6,899 nucleotides of DNA from Colivivens sp963640465. Lineage in GTDB: Bacteria > Bacteroidota > Bacteroidia > Bacteroidales > Bacteroidaceae. Location of the stretch: the NCBI GenBank assembly GCA_963640465.1, contig CAVHYP010000073.1:1-6899 (forward strand). The letters are read 5' to 3'. Made by a program: the position numbers and the translations under genes. The notes under the pieces were generated by a model. That model did no database searches. It was not told where the DNA came from and saw only the letters and a list, made by a program, of their open reading frames with translations. Shown piece by piece: positions 1-6,581 of the stretch (positions within the stretch are counted from its first letter, which is position 1; every line of letters begins with the position of its first letter).

Positions 1-307
1 CCTGTATTTATGCGGGAAGAAGGCGGATGTCACCACGCAAAATGACCCATACGCCAGAAAAACGGAGCAAACGTGCTTTTTTAGTCTCGAGCGAAAAAAA
101 TGCTTATTATGCAACAACTGTCCTGCAATGTGGGTTAATGTATCATGCCGTCCCTCAGCATAGCCAAACTAAAACATAAACTCCAAAACATTATTGGTTG
201 ATCTCAGCATTGTTTCTGGACGAATGGAGTTTTGGACAAAAAACAATGTGTTAATCTGGGGGTATTGATGAACACACAGAAAAAATGTTTATATGAAATT
301 AAGAGAG
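1..307. other. Left-edge region with no supported gene
   Basis: I see no gene that can be defended here. The plus strand is open from base 2 to a stop at 161-163, and the minus strand is open from base 168 off the left edge after a TAG at 169-171. Neither has a convincing start, a ribosome binding site or a recognisable motif, and both overlap the same DNA. The part next to the tRNA (about 170-307) is A/T-rich and lies downstream of the minus-strand tRNA-His. I found no clear terminator hairpin for that transcript. Confidence 0.6.
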
Positions 308-382
308 GGTGGAGGGTGGGACTCGAACCCACGACATTCAGAACCACAATCTGACGCTCTAACCAACTGAACTACATCCACC
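308..382 (-). tRNA. tRNA-His (anticodon GTG)
   Basis: Read on the minus strand this folds as a complete 75-base cloverleaf: 5' acceptor strand GGTGGATG, D-stem GTTC/GAGC, anticodon stem TCAGA/TCTGA enclosing loop TTGTGGT (anticodon GTG, histidine), a five-base variable region, and T-stem GTGGG/CCCAC with loop TTCGAGT. The extra 5' G (position -1) facing C73 is the identity mark of tRNA-His and is present as the outermost G-C pair. CCA is not encoded; the bases after C73 are CTC, so CCA must be added by the nucleotidyltransferase. One acceptor-stem pair is a mismatch (U6 opposite C67, bases 376 and 314). It has its own promoter about 30 bases upstream. Confidence 0.96.
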
Positions 383-410
383 ATGTCTGCTTCCTTTCGG
401 AAAGCGAGTG

Positions 411-441
411 CAAAGGTATGAATTATTTCTGAATCTGCAAG
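411..441 (-). promoter_or_regulatory. Bacteroidetes-type promoter for tRNA-His
   Basis: On the minus strand TACCTTTG (418 to 411) matches the Bacteroidetes -7 consensus TAnnTTTG. A CTTG at 441-438 lies 19 bases upstream, a 3-of-4 match to the -33 TTTG at normal spacing. The predicted start is about 20 bases before the tRNA. It lies between folD and the tRNA, so the tRNA need not depend on read-through from folD. Confidence 0.65.
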
Positions 442-485
442 GGATATTCGGAAAAAAATGCTCCTACCTTGTGTTTTTTTATCGT

Positions 486-1367
486 TTACCCGTAGAATTC
501 TTTCTTTCCTGCGGACAATGTGTTCTTCATGAGGGAACAGATTGTCATCGGTCCTACGCCTCCTGGGACGGGGGTGATGTAGGAGCATTTGGGCGCTACA
601 TTGTCGAAGTCTACATCGCCGCAGAGACGGAATCCGCTCTTGCGTGTGGGGTCGGGGACGCGTGTGGTGCCTACGTCGATGACTACTGCTCCTTCTTTCA
701 CCATGTCGGCTGTGACGAAGTGGGGGTGTCCGAGTGCTGCGATGATGATGTCTGCCTGCCGGCATTCTTCCTTGATATTGCGGGTGTGGCTGTGGCAAAT
801 GGTGACTGTGGCATCACCAGGGTTGCGCTTCTGCATCATGAGTTGTGCCATGGGCTTGCCTACGATATTGGAACGTCCGAGCACTACACATTTCTTGCCG
901 GAAGTCTCTATGTTGTAGTATTTGAGTAGCTGGAGTATGCCGTTGGGGGTGGCGCTGATGTAGCAGGGTAGTCCGATGGACATGCGTCCTACGTTGATGG
1001 GATGGAATCCGTCGACGTCTTTGCGGTAGTCGATGGCTTCTACCACTTTCTGCTCAGATATGTGTGGGGGCAGGGGAAGCTGCACGATGAAGCCGTCGAC
1101 ATCGGGGTCGTTGTTGAGTTTCTGGACTTGTGCCAGGAGCTGGGCTTCGGTGATGTCGGCTTCGAAGTGCAGGAGGGTGGACTTGAATCCGCACTGCTCG
1201 CATGCCAGCACTTTGTTTTTTACATAGGTCTCGCTGCCACCGTCGTGGCCTACGAGGATGGCTGCCAAGTGTGGATGCTTGCCTCCACGGCTGATAATTT
1301 GCTCCACTTCCTTGGCTATGTCTTGTTTGATGGCTGCTGCTACAGCCTTTCCGTCGATAAGTGTCAT
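486..1367 (-). CDS. folD: Bifunctional methylene-THF dehydrogenase / methenyl-THF cyclohydrolase
   Basis: This 293-residue cytosolic enzyme oxidises 5,10-methylene-tetrahydrofolate with NAD(P)+ and hydrolyses the methenyl form to 10-formyl-THF, supplying one-carbon units for purine and formyl-Met-tRNA synthesis. The catalytic domain contains the Y-x3-K motif (Y48, K52), QLPLP at 96-100 and KDVDGFHP at 116-123 with the substrate-binding Asp. The Rossmann domain carries VLGRSNIVGKP at 162-172, and the family signature PVPGGVGPMT is at 266-275. Length and motif order are normal and all key residues are present. The ATG at 1367-1365 begins the usual MTLIDGK start of the family. It lies 36 bases after ffh with no promoter element visible between, so it is probably the last gene of a dedA-ffh-folD transcript. 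I see no intrinsic terminator after the stop. Confidence 0.97.
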   Translation of the reverse strand: MTLIDGKAVAAAIKQDIAKEVEQIISRGGKHPHLAAILVGHDGGSETYVKNKVLACEQCGFKSTLLHFEADITEAQLLAQVQKLNNDPDVDGFIVQLPLPPHISEQKVVEAIDYRKDVDGFHPINVGRMSIGLPCYISATPNGILQLLKYYNIETSGKKCVVLGRSNIVGKPMAQLMMQKRNPGDATVTICHSHTRNIKEECRQADIIIAALGHPHFVTADMVKEGAVVIDVGTTRVPDPTRKSGFRLCGDVDFDNVAPKCSYITPVPGGVGPMTICSLMKNTLSAGKKEFYG

Positions 1368-1403
1368 GGGTTAGTTTGTTGTGTGACTGTGTTGGTTATT
1401 TTG

Positions 1404-2735
1404 TTATCGTTTTGCGCGTTGCATTTTCTGTATTGCTTTGCCGAACTGTGGGCTGGCAATGGTTTTCATCATTTTGCGCATCTGGTCGAACTGCTTGGTG
1501 ATGCGGTTGATTTCTTCGATGGGGTTGCCTGATCCTTTGGCGATTCGCTGTTTGCGGCTTTGGTTGAGACATTCGGGGTGCTCGCGCTCGTAGGGGGTCA
1601 TGGAACCAATCATCGACTCTACGCTCTTGAAGGCGTTGTCGTTGATGTCAAGGTCTTTGATTTGTTTGCCTACTCCCGGTATCATTGATGCAAGGTCTTT
1701 GAGGTTTCCCATTTTCTTCACTTGCTGTATCTGGTTGTAGAAGTCGTTGTAGTCGAACTTGTTCTTGCGTATCTTCTTCTCGAGGCGTCGGGCTTCTTCT
1801 TCGTCGAACTGTTGCTGTGCGCGTTCCACGAGGCTGACGATGTCACCCATACCGAGAATTCGGTCTGCCATTCGGTCGGGATGGAACACGTCGAGTGCTT
1901 CCATCTTTTCGCCTGTACCGACGAACTTGATTGGCTTGTCGACTACGGTGCGGATTGACAGTGCTGCTCCGCCGCGTGTGTCACCGTCGAGTTTAGTGAG
2001 TATCACTCCGTCGATTTCGAGGCGCTCGTTGAAGGTTTTGGCTGTGTTGACTGCATCTTGTCCAGTCATGGCATCGACTACGAGGAGGGTCTCATCGGGA
2101 TGACATGCTGCCTTGATGTTCTGGATTTCAATCATGAGTTCTTCGTCCACTGACTGTCGTCCGGCTGTGTCGACGATGACTGGGTCGTAGCCTTTTGCTC
2201 GTGCTTCCTGTATGGCATTGCGTGCCACTTGTACGGGGTCGGTGGCTCCGGGTTCCATGTAGATGGGAACATCAATCTGCTCTGCCAGTACGCGCAGCTG
2301 TTCCATGGCTGCGGGTCGGAAGGTGTCGCAGGCTGCAAGCAATGGCTTGTGGTGTTTCTGGTTTTTGAGCAGGAGTGCGAGTTTCCCGCTCATGGTGGTT
2401 TTTCCGGCTCCGTTGAGTCCTGCCATGAGGATAATTGACGGATGGCTGTTGAGATTGAGGTCGGTGGCTTTGCCGCCCATGAGTGATGCCAGTTCGTCGT
2501 GCACTATCTTCACCATGAGTTGGCTTGGCTTGACGGCTGTCAGCACGTTTTGTCCTAGTGCCTTTTGCTTTACGGTGTCGGTGAATGTTTTTGCCACTTT
2601 GTAGTTGACGTCTGCCTCGATGAGTGCTCTGCGTACGTCCTTGAGGGTTTCTGCAACGTTGATTTCGGTGATTTTACCTTCACCTTTCAGTATCTTGAAC
2701 GACCGCTCGAGCCGTTCGCTCAGGTTTTCAAACAT
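1404..2735 (-). CDS. ffh: Signal recognition particle GTPase Ffh (SRP54)
   Basis: Ffh binds 4.5S RNA to form SRP, recognises signal sequences of nascent membrane and secreted proteins at the ribosome, and docks to the receptor FtsY at the inner membrane. The 443-residue protein is full length. An N-domain helical bundle (about 1-90) precedes the G domain with P-loop GLNGAGKTT (106-114), DTFRPAA (137-143), DTAGR (189-193), TKLDGDTRGGA (247-257) and GTGE (273-276). The methionine-rich M domain (about 317-443) has the finger-loop region MGNLKDLASMIPG and the RNA-binding helix-turn-helix SRKQRIAKGSG at 393-403. The start MFENLSERLE is the typical Ffh N-terminus. It is 52 bases after dedA and 36 before folD, probably co-transcribed. 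The presumed RNA partner is encoded divergently less than 1 kb upstream. Nothing is truncated or missing. Confidence 0.98.
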   Translation of the reverse strand: MFENLSERLERSFKILKGEGKITEINVAETLKDVRRALIEADVNYKVAKTFTDTVKQKALGQNVLTAVKPSQLMVKIVHDELASLMGGKATDLNLNSHPSIILMAGLNGAGKTTMSGKLALLLKNQKHHKPLLAACDTFRPAAMEQLRVLAEQIDVPIYMEPGATDPVQVARNAIQEARAKGYDPVIVDTAGRQSVDEELMIEIQNIKAACHPDETLLVVDAMTGQDAVNTAKTFNERLEIDGVILTKLDGDTRGGAALSIRTVVDKPIKFVGTGEKMEALDVFHPDRMADRILGMGDIVSLVERAQQQFDEEEARRLEKKIRKNKFDYNDFYNQIQQVKKMGNLKDLASMIPGVGKQIKDLDINDNAFKSVESMIGSMTPYEREHPECLNQSRKQRIAKGSGNPIEEINRITKQFDQMRKMMKTIASPQFGKAIQKMQRAKR

Positions 2736-2787
2736 TTGTTTCTTGTATTTTCTTTATTATTGATTCTTCACACTTGCCGCATGGTGG

Positions 2788-3411
2788 CTATTTCTTTACT
2801 CCTTTATATATAAGGTATGCAACGATGGCGACAACGATGGCGATTGCTGCAATGCCTATGATGTGGCTGTAGTGTGAGATGGTTGCTATGAGTTCTGCTT
2901 CGGGGATGGTGGTGTGGCACAGATAGCCGATGCCTACGAGCACGCAGTTCCAGAGGGTTGCTCCAAGGCAGGTGTAGAGGATGAACGAGAAGATGTTCAT
3001 CTTGGCAAGTCCTGCTGGGATGGAGATGAGCTGGCGGATGGCTGGGATGAGACGTCCGATGAGGGTGGACGATGCTCCGTGGCGGTCGAAGTATTGTTCG
3101 GCTTTCTCCACTTTCTCCTGGTCGATGAGGCACATGTGCCCGAACCTGCTGTTGGCGAATGAATAGACTATCGGTCGTCCGAGGAAATATGCCAGGGCAT
3201 AGTTGACTAGTGCTCCGATGAGAGCACCGATGGTACCGCATACGACAATGGTCAGGAATGACATCTCGCCCCTTGAAGCTGCTTTGTAGGCAGCTGGAAT
3301 CATCACTACTTCGGACGGAAACGGAATGAAGGAACTTTCGATTGCCATAAACACGATGATCCAGGTGTAGTTGAGATTGTCGAGTGCCGTTTGGAAAAGT
3401 TCAACGATCAT
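2788..3411 (-). CDS. DedA-family (SNARE-associated/VTT domain) membrane protein
   Basis: A 207-residue integral membrane protein of the DedA family. Known members act at the cytoplasmic membrane; some have been shown to recycle undecaprenyl phosphate across it, and loss of others disturbs envelope and proton-motive-force homeostasis. Family marks visible are the acidic N-terminal motif E25-SSFIPFPSE-34 and the arginine motif GRLIPAIRQ at 119-127 followed by SIPAG at 130-134. Hydrophobic segments lie at about 14-24, 52-78, 139-163 and 184-202, and the tail is lysine-rich (YKGVKK). The open frame runs a further 160 codons upstream, but that part crosses the antisense of the SRP RNA and a repeat, lacks family character and passes the promoter at 3439-3446. 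I therefore chose the ATG at 3411-3409 (MIVELFQTAL), which gives the normal family length. It is probably first in a dedA-ffh-folD transcript. The substrate cannot be read from sequence. Confidence 0.92.
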   Translation of the reverse strand: MIVELFQTALDNLNYTWIIVFMAIESSFIPFPSEVVMIPAAYKAASRGEMSFLTIVVCGTIGALIGALVNYALAYFLGRPIVYSFANSRFGHMCLIDQEKVEKAEQYFDRHGASSTLIGRLIPAIRQLISIPAGLAKMNIFSFILYTCLGATLWNCVLVGIGYLCHTTIPEAELIATISHYSHIIGIAAIAIVVAIVAYLIYKGVKK

Positions 3412-3438
3412 AATTGTTTGTTGTGCTGATTTGAGTTG

Positions 3439-3446
3439 CAAAGTTA
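3439..3446 (-). promoter_or_regulatory. Probable -7 element for dedA-ffh-folD
   Basis: On the minus strand TAACTTTG is an exact TAnnTTTG match ending 27 bases before the dedA ATG. A TTTG (3475-3472) lies 25 bases further upstream, longer than the usual 19-21 spacing, so the -33 box is uncertain. The element faces away from the SRP RNA promoter about 95 bases off, forming a divergent pair. Confidence 0.6.
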
Positions 3447-3517
3447 CAGAAAAACAATGAAGAAACAGCGGCAAAGGGCATAAAAATATGTGTGGAACGA
3501 AAAAATATCTGCGATTT

Positions 3518-3549
3518 CTTGGCTGATAGTAATAAATGTCGTAACTTTG
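3518..3549 (+). promoter_or_regulatory. Bacteroidetes-type promoter for the SRP RNA
   Basis: TAACTTTG at 3542-3549 is an exact -7 match. CTTG at 3518-3521 is a 3-of-4 match to the -33 box with a 20-base spacer. Transcription would begin within about ten bases of the -7 box, leaving a short leader before the RNA's terminal helix starts at 3571. Confidence 0.7.
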
Positions 3550-3570
3550 CACCACGAAACAGACATTACA

Positions 3571-3668
3571 TGGGTAAGTCCTATACGGCCAGCTCCCTGC
3601 GAATCCTCCAGGGCTTGACCGCAGCAAAGGCAACAGGTTGTAGCGGCGCGATGTAGTTCGCTTACCCA
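3571..3668 (+). ncRNA. ffs: Bacterial small SRP RNA (4.5S RNA)
   Basis: A roughly 98-base RNA gene. Its ends pair perfectly over eight bases (TGGGTAAG 3571-3578 with CTTACCCA 3661-3668). Inside are pairings CTGC/GTAG (3597-3600 with 3640-3643) and AATC/GGTT (3602-3605 with 3636-3639). The SRP symmetric-loop halves AGG (3610-3612) and AGCA (3623-3626) are separated by exactly ten bases, as in E. coli 4.5S RNA, where AGG and AGCA bracket a ten-base stem-loop. The 3' arm GGCGCGATGTAG also resembles the 4.5S 3' arm. The RNA is the scaffold on which Ffh and FtsY assemble. A promoter lies before it, an intrinsic terminator after it, and ffh is close by on the other strand. The apical loop differs from the usual GGAA. 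Ends are approximate; processing cannot be seen. Confidence 0.82.
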
Positions 3669-3692
3669 CCCTATAGAGAAGGAGCATATGCC

Positions 3693-3713
3693 AGGAGCGT
3701 TGCTCCTTTTTTT
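3693..3713 (+). terminator. Intrinsic terminator of the SRP RNA
   Basis: AGGAGC (3693-3698), loop GTT, GCTCCT (3702-3707), running into a seven-T tract (3707-3713). An upstream AAGGAGC at 3679-3685 could pair with the same 3' half, giving an alternative longer-loop form. It sits 25 bases after the RNA's terminal helix, so the primary transcript would have a short 3' trailer to be trimmed. Confidence 0.85.
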
Positions 3714-3759
3714 CGTGTGTTGCTGTGCGTAGAACAAGAAGTGTGAGCCAACTTTTTCG

Positions 3760-3791
3760 AAAGCGATGACGCTCGAGCGCCAGCTCGCTTT
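3760..3791. repeat. Stem-loop with nested palindrome
   Basis: AAAGCGA (3760-3766) is the perfect inverted complement of TCGCTTT (3785-3791) around an 18-base loop. The loop holds the 10-base palindrome CGCTCGAGCG (3770-3779) and a competing CGAGC-GCCA-GCTCG hairpin (3774-3787). The short T run after the stem would allow weak termination on the plus strand. It is in gene-free DNA between the SRP terminator and tRNA-Gly. It may be a small dispersed palindromic unit, but copies elsewhere cannot be tested here. Confidence 0.5.
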
Positions 3792-3802
3792 TCCTGTCCA
3801 CT

Positions 3803-3905
3803 CCATCCGGATGGTAAGTCCTTCCCTTTAGGAGAGAATTTAGGAAAGGCTTCTTCTCTATCTCTATGGGAGAGGGTTGGGGAGAGGCATTCTTCATGGG
3901 AGAGT
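3803..3905. repeat. Palindrome and degenerate interspersed repeat
   Basis: CCATCCGGATGG at 3803-3814 is a perfect 12-base palindrome. It is followed by a purine-biased direct repeat: GGAGAG units begin at 3831, 3869 and 3899, the first two continuing into similar tracts (GGAGAGAATTTAGGAAAGGC and GGAGAGGGTTGGGGAGAGGC) and each ending in TTCTTC. From general knowledge, CTCTCCCCAACCC-type sequences of this sort are scattered through Bacteroidetes intergenic regions. On the minus strand they translate to SPQPSPIE-like peptides that often appear as false N-terminal extensions, and that is what happens here upstream of dedA. No protein-coding role is supported. Confidence 0.55.
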
Positions 3906-3970
3906 CATCTTAGAATCGGTGATAAGTGGTACGTCTGCAACTAATTTTGAAGATTATTTGTTTCGGATGC

Positions 3971-4000
3971 TTTGCGTGTTGTAAAAGTTTTGTAACTTTG
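3971..4000 (+). promoter_or_regulatory. Bacteroidetes-type promoter for tRNA-Gly
   Basis: TTTG at 3971-3974 and TAACTTTG at 3993-4000, both exact consensus matches, with an 18-base spacer (usual 19-21). The tRNA begins 34 bases after the -7 box. The same transcript could run on into the antiporter gene, since I see no terminator between. Confidence 0.75.
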
Positions 4001-4033
4001 CAGACGGAATGTGATTCATGCACGTATCCACTT

Positions 4034-4106
4034 GCGGTAGTAGCTCAGTTGGTAGAGCGTTGGCTTCCCAAGCCGAAGGTCGCGGGTTCGAGCCCCGTCT
4101 ACCGCT
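4034..4106 (+). tRNA. tRNA-Gly (anticodon CCC)
   Basis: A complete 73-base cloverleaf: acceptor GCGGTAG/CTACCGC, D-stem GCTC/GAGC, anticodon stem TTGGC/GCCGA enclosing TTCCCAA (anticodon CCC, glycine GGG codons), T-stem GCGGG/CCCGT with loop TTCGAGC, and discriminator T73, as expected for glycine. CCA is not encoded (CAC follows). Every stem pairs, allowing G-U. An open frame running through the tRNA into the antiporter gene is an accident of sequence, not coding. Confidence 0.97.
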
Positions 4107-4194
4107 CACGGAGATTTTTGCTGGAAACACTGGTGATGCTGGTAGTTCTAGACTTAAATGGATTGATGTAGAACTATTTCATAATTTTCATTCG

Positions 4195-5550
4195 ATGTTA
4201 ATCACAACTTTAGCAATTGTAGCAATTGTCCTGATTGGGAGTATAATCATGAGCTCGGTGGCTGTAACTCACATCAACCGCGCTGCTGTGGCAATGTTCT
4301 GCGGTGTAAGCGCGTGGATGGTGTATATGCTGCACGGTTCGGACTTCCTCAACCAGATGGGTTATCCTTTCTATGGCCTGATTGGACAGTCGGGCGACTT
4401 CATTGCCAATACGGTGATAATGGAGTATGTGAACAAGGCTTGCCGGGTGATTTTGTTCCTTATTGCCACAAACACCATTGTGGAGATTATGAACAACAAC
4501 GGTGTGTTTGATTCGCTTGCACTGTGGCTGCGCACTCACAACAGCAAGAAGTTCCTTTGGATGCTGTCGCTCCTTACGTTTGCCATTTCTGCTAATGTGG
4601 ACAACCTTACGACTGTGATTCTGATGCTGACGATACTTGACCAGATTGTGTCGTCGCGCCGTCAGAAGGTGATTTATTGCTGTGTGATTCTTGTCAGTGC
4701 AATTCTTGGCGGTTCGTTCACTGTGATTGGCGACATGACTTCGCTCATGTTTTGGGTAAATGGAGTGGTGACTCCGTCGTCGTTTGCCGCAGGACTGATT
4801 CTTCCGGTACTGGCAAGTCTGTGTACGTTCAATCTGCTTATTTCGAGGATGCTTGTGGGGAATATCGAGGTGACATCAATCCTCAACCGGTTCGACGGCG
4901 ACGATGCCTACTTGAGTCCGTGGCAAAAACTGGTGTTGCTGTTTGTGGGCATCGCTTCTCTGTGGTCAATTCCAACGTTCCACAGCGTGACCAAGTTACC
5001 TCCGTTCCTCGGTGCCCTTTGCGTGTTGGCTCTTATATGGCTTCTGGAAAGTATCTTCACTTTCAAACGGAATGGTAACCGACTGTTTGTTCAGCACAAG
5101 TATCTGCGCAACACGGAGTTCATCGGTATGCGGCTCATCCTGTATTTCTTCGGAGTGACACTTGCTATAGGTGCTTTGGTGGAATGCGGTGCATTGAAAT
5201 TCGTGAGCGATTTGCTGAGTACACACATCCACAACGCTTATGTCTATGGCGGTGTACTTGGATTCATTTCGAGTGTGATTGACAATATCCCGATTGTCAT
5301 GATTGGGTTGAACCTTTTTGAAGATGATGTACTGGGAACTGGTACGATGTTCGTGCAGAACGGCATCTATTGGCAGCTGCTCGCTTTCTGTTCGGCAATG
5401 GGAGGTGCCTTGCTGTATGTGGGCACTTTGGCTGGACATGCTGTGGGCGAGGTGGCAAGGATAAAGTTGGGATGGTATTTCAGGCATATCACATGGAGAG
5501 TGCTTGTGGCATGGGCTGTGGGACTCGTGGTGTTCTATCTCACTCATTAA
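4195..5550 (+). CDS. nhaD: NhaD-type Na+/H+ antiporter (ion transporter superfamily)
   Basis: A 451-residue polytopic inner-membrane protein resembling NhaD, which exports Na+ (or Li+) in exchange for protons and supports salt and alkali tolerance. The family's two-fold arrangement is visible: TIVEI (94-98), then SANVDNLTTV (132-141) and GDMTSLMFW (179-187) in the first half, and SSVIDNIPIV (359-368) and GTLAGHAVGEV (410-420) in the second. The paired DN-L/I motifs are the conserved hairpin elements of the superfamily. About ten or more hydrophobic segments span the chain, with a charged linker at about 290-308. I chose ATG 4195 because the open frame upstream runs through tRNA-Gly; this start puts a hydrophobic helix at the N-terminus and gives normal length. 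The ribosome binding site is weak. The stop is 41 bases before the next gene's ATG, so the two are probably co-transcribed. The ion is inferred from family; other members move different anions or cations. Confidence 0.85.
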   Translation: MLITTLAIVAIVLIGSIIMSSVAVTHINRAAVAMFCGVSAWMVYMLHGSDFLNQMGYPFYGLIGQSGDFIANTVIMEYVNKACRVILFLIATNTIVEIMNNNGVFDSLALWLRTHNSKKFLWMLSLLTFAISANVDNLTTVILMLTILDQIVSSRRQKVIYCCVILVSAILGGSFTVIGDMTSLMFWVNGVVTPSSFAAGLILPVLASLCTFNLLISRMLVGNIEVTSILNRFDGDDAYLSPWQKLVLLFVGIASLWSIPTFHSVTKLPPFLGALCVLALIWLLESIFTFKRNGNRLFVQHKYLRNTEFIGMRLILYFFGVTLAIGALVECGALKFVSDLLSTHIHNAYVYGGVLGFISSVIDNIPIVMIGLNLFEDDVLGTGTMFVQNGIYWQLLAFCSAMGGALLYVGTLAGHAVGEVARIKLGWYFRHITWRVLVAWAVGLVVFYLTH

Positions 5551-5591
5551 TTGTATAACGGAAATGTTTGTCTCTGAATAATAATCGGTAT

Positions 5592-6515
5592 ATGGATAAA
5601 GATCGTTGGGGAGTAATCTACAGTGCACGTGTCGGTCTGTCGTATTCACACAAGCGATGGATTGCGATGCAGCGTTATATGGAAAAACGTTGCGTGCAGT
5701 TTGATTTTGTCCAGTCGGAAGGGGCTGGTTCCGTAGAACGGCTTGCCAAGATGCTTGGTGACAATAAATACCATACGGTGGTTATTGTAGGCAACGATGA
5801 GGCTTTGAACGAGGCTCTGAATGGCATTATGCGTTGCGACCATTTGCCCGAGGACTTTGCGCTGGGACTGATTCCCAATGGCATTGGAAACGACTTTGCA
5901 AGATTCTGGGGAGTTACGGTTGACGACTACAAGAAGACTATAGACTCGATAATTGCACGGCGCACACGCCGTATAGACGTGGGATACGTGGTGTATTCCG
6001 ATGGGGACAATGTGCCTCAGAAACGTTATTTCCTCAACTGCGTGAACATTGGGCTTGGTGCAAGGTTGATTGACCTGACGAGTAAGGCGAACCGGTTGGT
6101 AGGCTCGAAACGGCTTTCCACCATACCTGTGGCAGTGGCAAATGTATTTGAGCGCAAGTCGTTTAATGTGTGGTTCAAGGCAGACACTGAGGAGATAAAG
6201 GGCGAGGTGATGTCAATCTGTGTGGGCAATTGTACGGGCTACGGACAGACTCCCAATGCTGTGCCTTACAGTGGTATGCTGGACGTGTCGGTCGTGACAC
6301 TGCCAAAATGGTGGCAACTGTTTGAAGGTTTCTATCTTCTCGGAAAAGGAAAGTTCCTCAACTACAAGAATGTCCACCCTTACAGAATACAGAAAATGGA
6401 ACTGTTTGACGTGGGGAAGGCAAAGATTTCACTCGATGGATGTATCCTTGACTTTAAGCATCTGACTCCGATGAGAATTGAACTGATGCAGGAGCATTTG
6501 GATTATATCATCTGA
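5592..6515 (+). CDS. Diacylglycerol-kinase-family protein with degenerate catalytic motifs
   Basis: A 307-residue protein of the YegS/DgkB/sphingosine-kinase fold, whose active members phosphorylate diacylglycerol or related lipids with ATP. The fold is clear from QSEGAGSVERLAKML (41-55), IPNGIGNDFARFWG (94-107), FLNCVNIGLGA (147-157) and the C-terminal beta domain (about 190-307). The catalytic signatures are changed. The N-terminal nucleotide motif NPxxG reads SARVG (11-15), GGDGT reads GNDEA (67-71, Asp69 kept), the expected GGG-x-DG region reads GYGQT...YSGMLD (216-231), and the DGE carrying the proposed catalytic Glu reads DGC (282-284). The frame is intact, so it is not a simple pseudogene. 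It may be inactive, regulatory or of altered specificity. ATG 5592 was preferred over an upstream in-frame TTG at 5568 (eight extra residues) because it leads straight into the family's DRWGVIY start. It is probably in an operon with the antiporter gene. Confidence 0.85.
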   Translation: MDKDRWGVIYSARVGLSYSHKRWIAMQRYMEKRCVQFDFVQSEGAGSVERLAKMLGDNKYHTVVIVGNDEALNEALNGIMRCDHLPEDFALGLIPNGIGNDFARFWGVTVDDYKKTIDSIIARRTRRIDVGYVVYSDGDNVPQKRYFLNCVNIGLGARLIDLTSKANRLVGSKRLSTIPVAVANVFERKSFNVWFKADTEEIKGEVMSICVGNCTGYGQTPNAVPYSGMLDVSVVTLPKWWQLFEGFYLLGKGKFLNYKNVHPYRIQKMELFDVGKAKISLDGCILDFKHLTPMRIELMQEHLDYII

Positions 6516-6581
6516 TGGTTGGAACGGAATAAAGCTCTTGATGGCGCATTCCCAATCATATACGTCTGATTGCATGAACGA

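Noticed and set aside
1..168. Open frames on both strands at the left edge
   Set aside because: Neither has a start codon with support or a known motif, and both strands cannot be coding. A gene fragment continuing off the edge cannot be excluded, but nothing positive supports it.
170..240. Inverted AAACTCC/GGAGTTT and CCAAAAC/GTTTTGG matches left of tRNA-His as a terminator
   Set aside because: The matches are only seven bases, overlapping and about 45 bases apart in an A/T-rich stretch, so chance is a sufficient explanation.
408..1532. Plus-strand open frames opposite folD and ffh
   Set aside because: They are antisense to genes with full family motifs and have no recognisable product.
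2788..3897. Long 369-codon reading frame for the DedA protein
   Set aside because: The first 162 codons cross the antisense of the SRP RNA and a repeat, show no DedA character and pass over a -7 promoter element. The start at 3411 gives the family's normal length.
4018..4194. Upstream extension of the antiporter frame to an ATG at 4018
   Set aside because: It reads straight through the complete tRNA-Gly gene. The ATG at 4195 begins the first hydrophobic helix.
5568..5591. TTG start adding eight residues to the kinase-like protein
   Set aside because: TTG starts are uncommon in this group and the extra residues are not family-like. The in-frame ATG at 5592 is the better choice.
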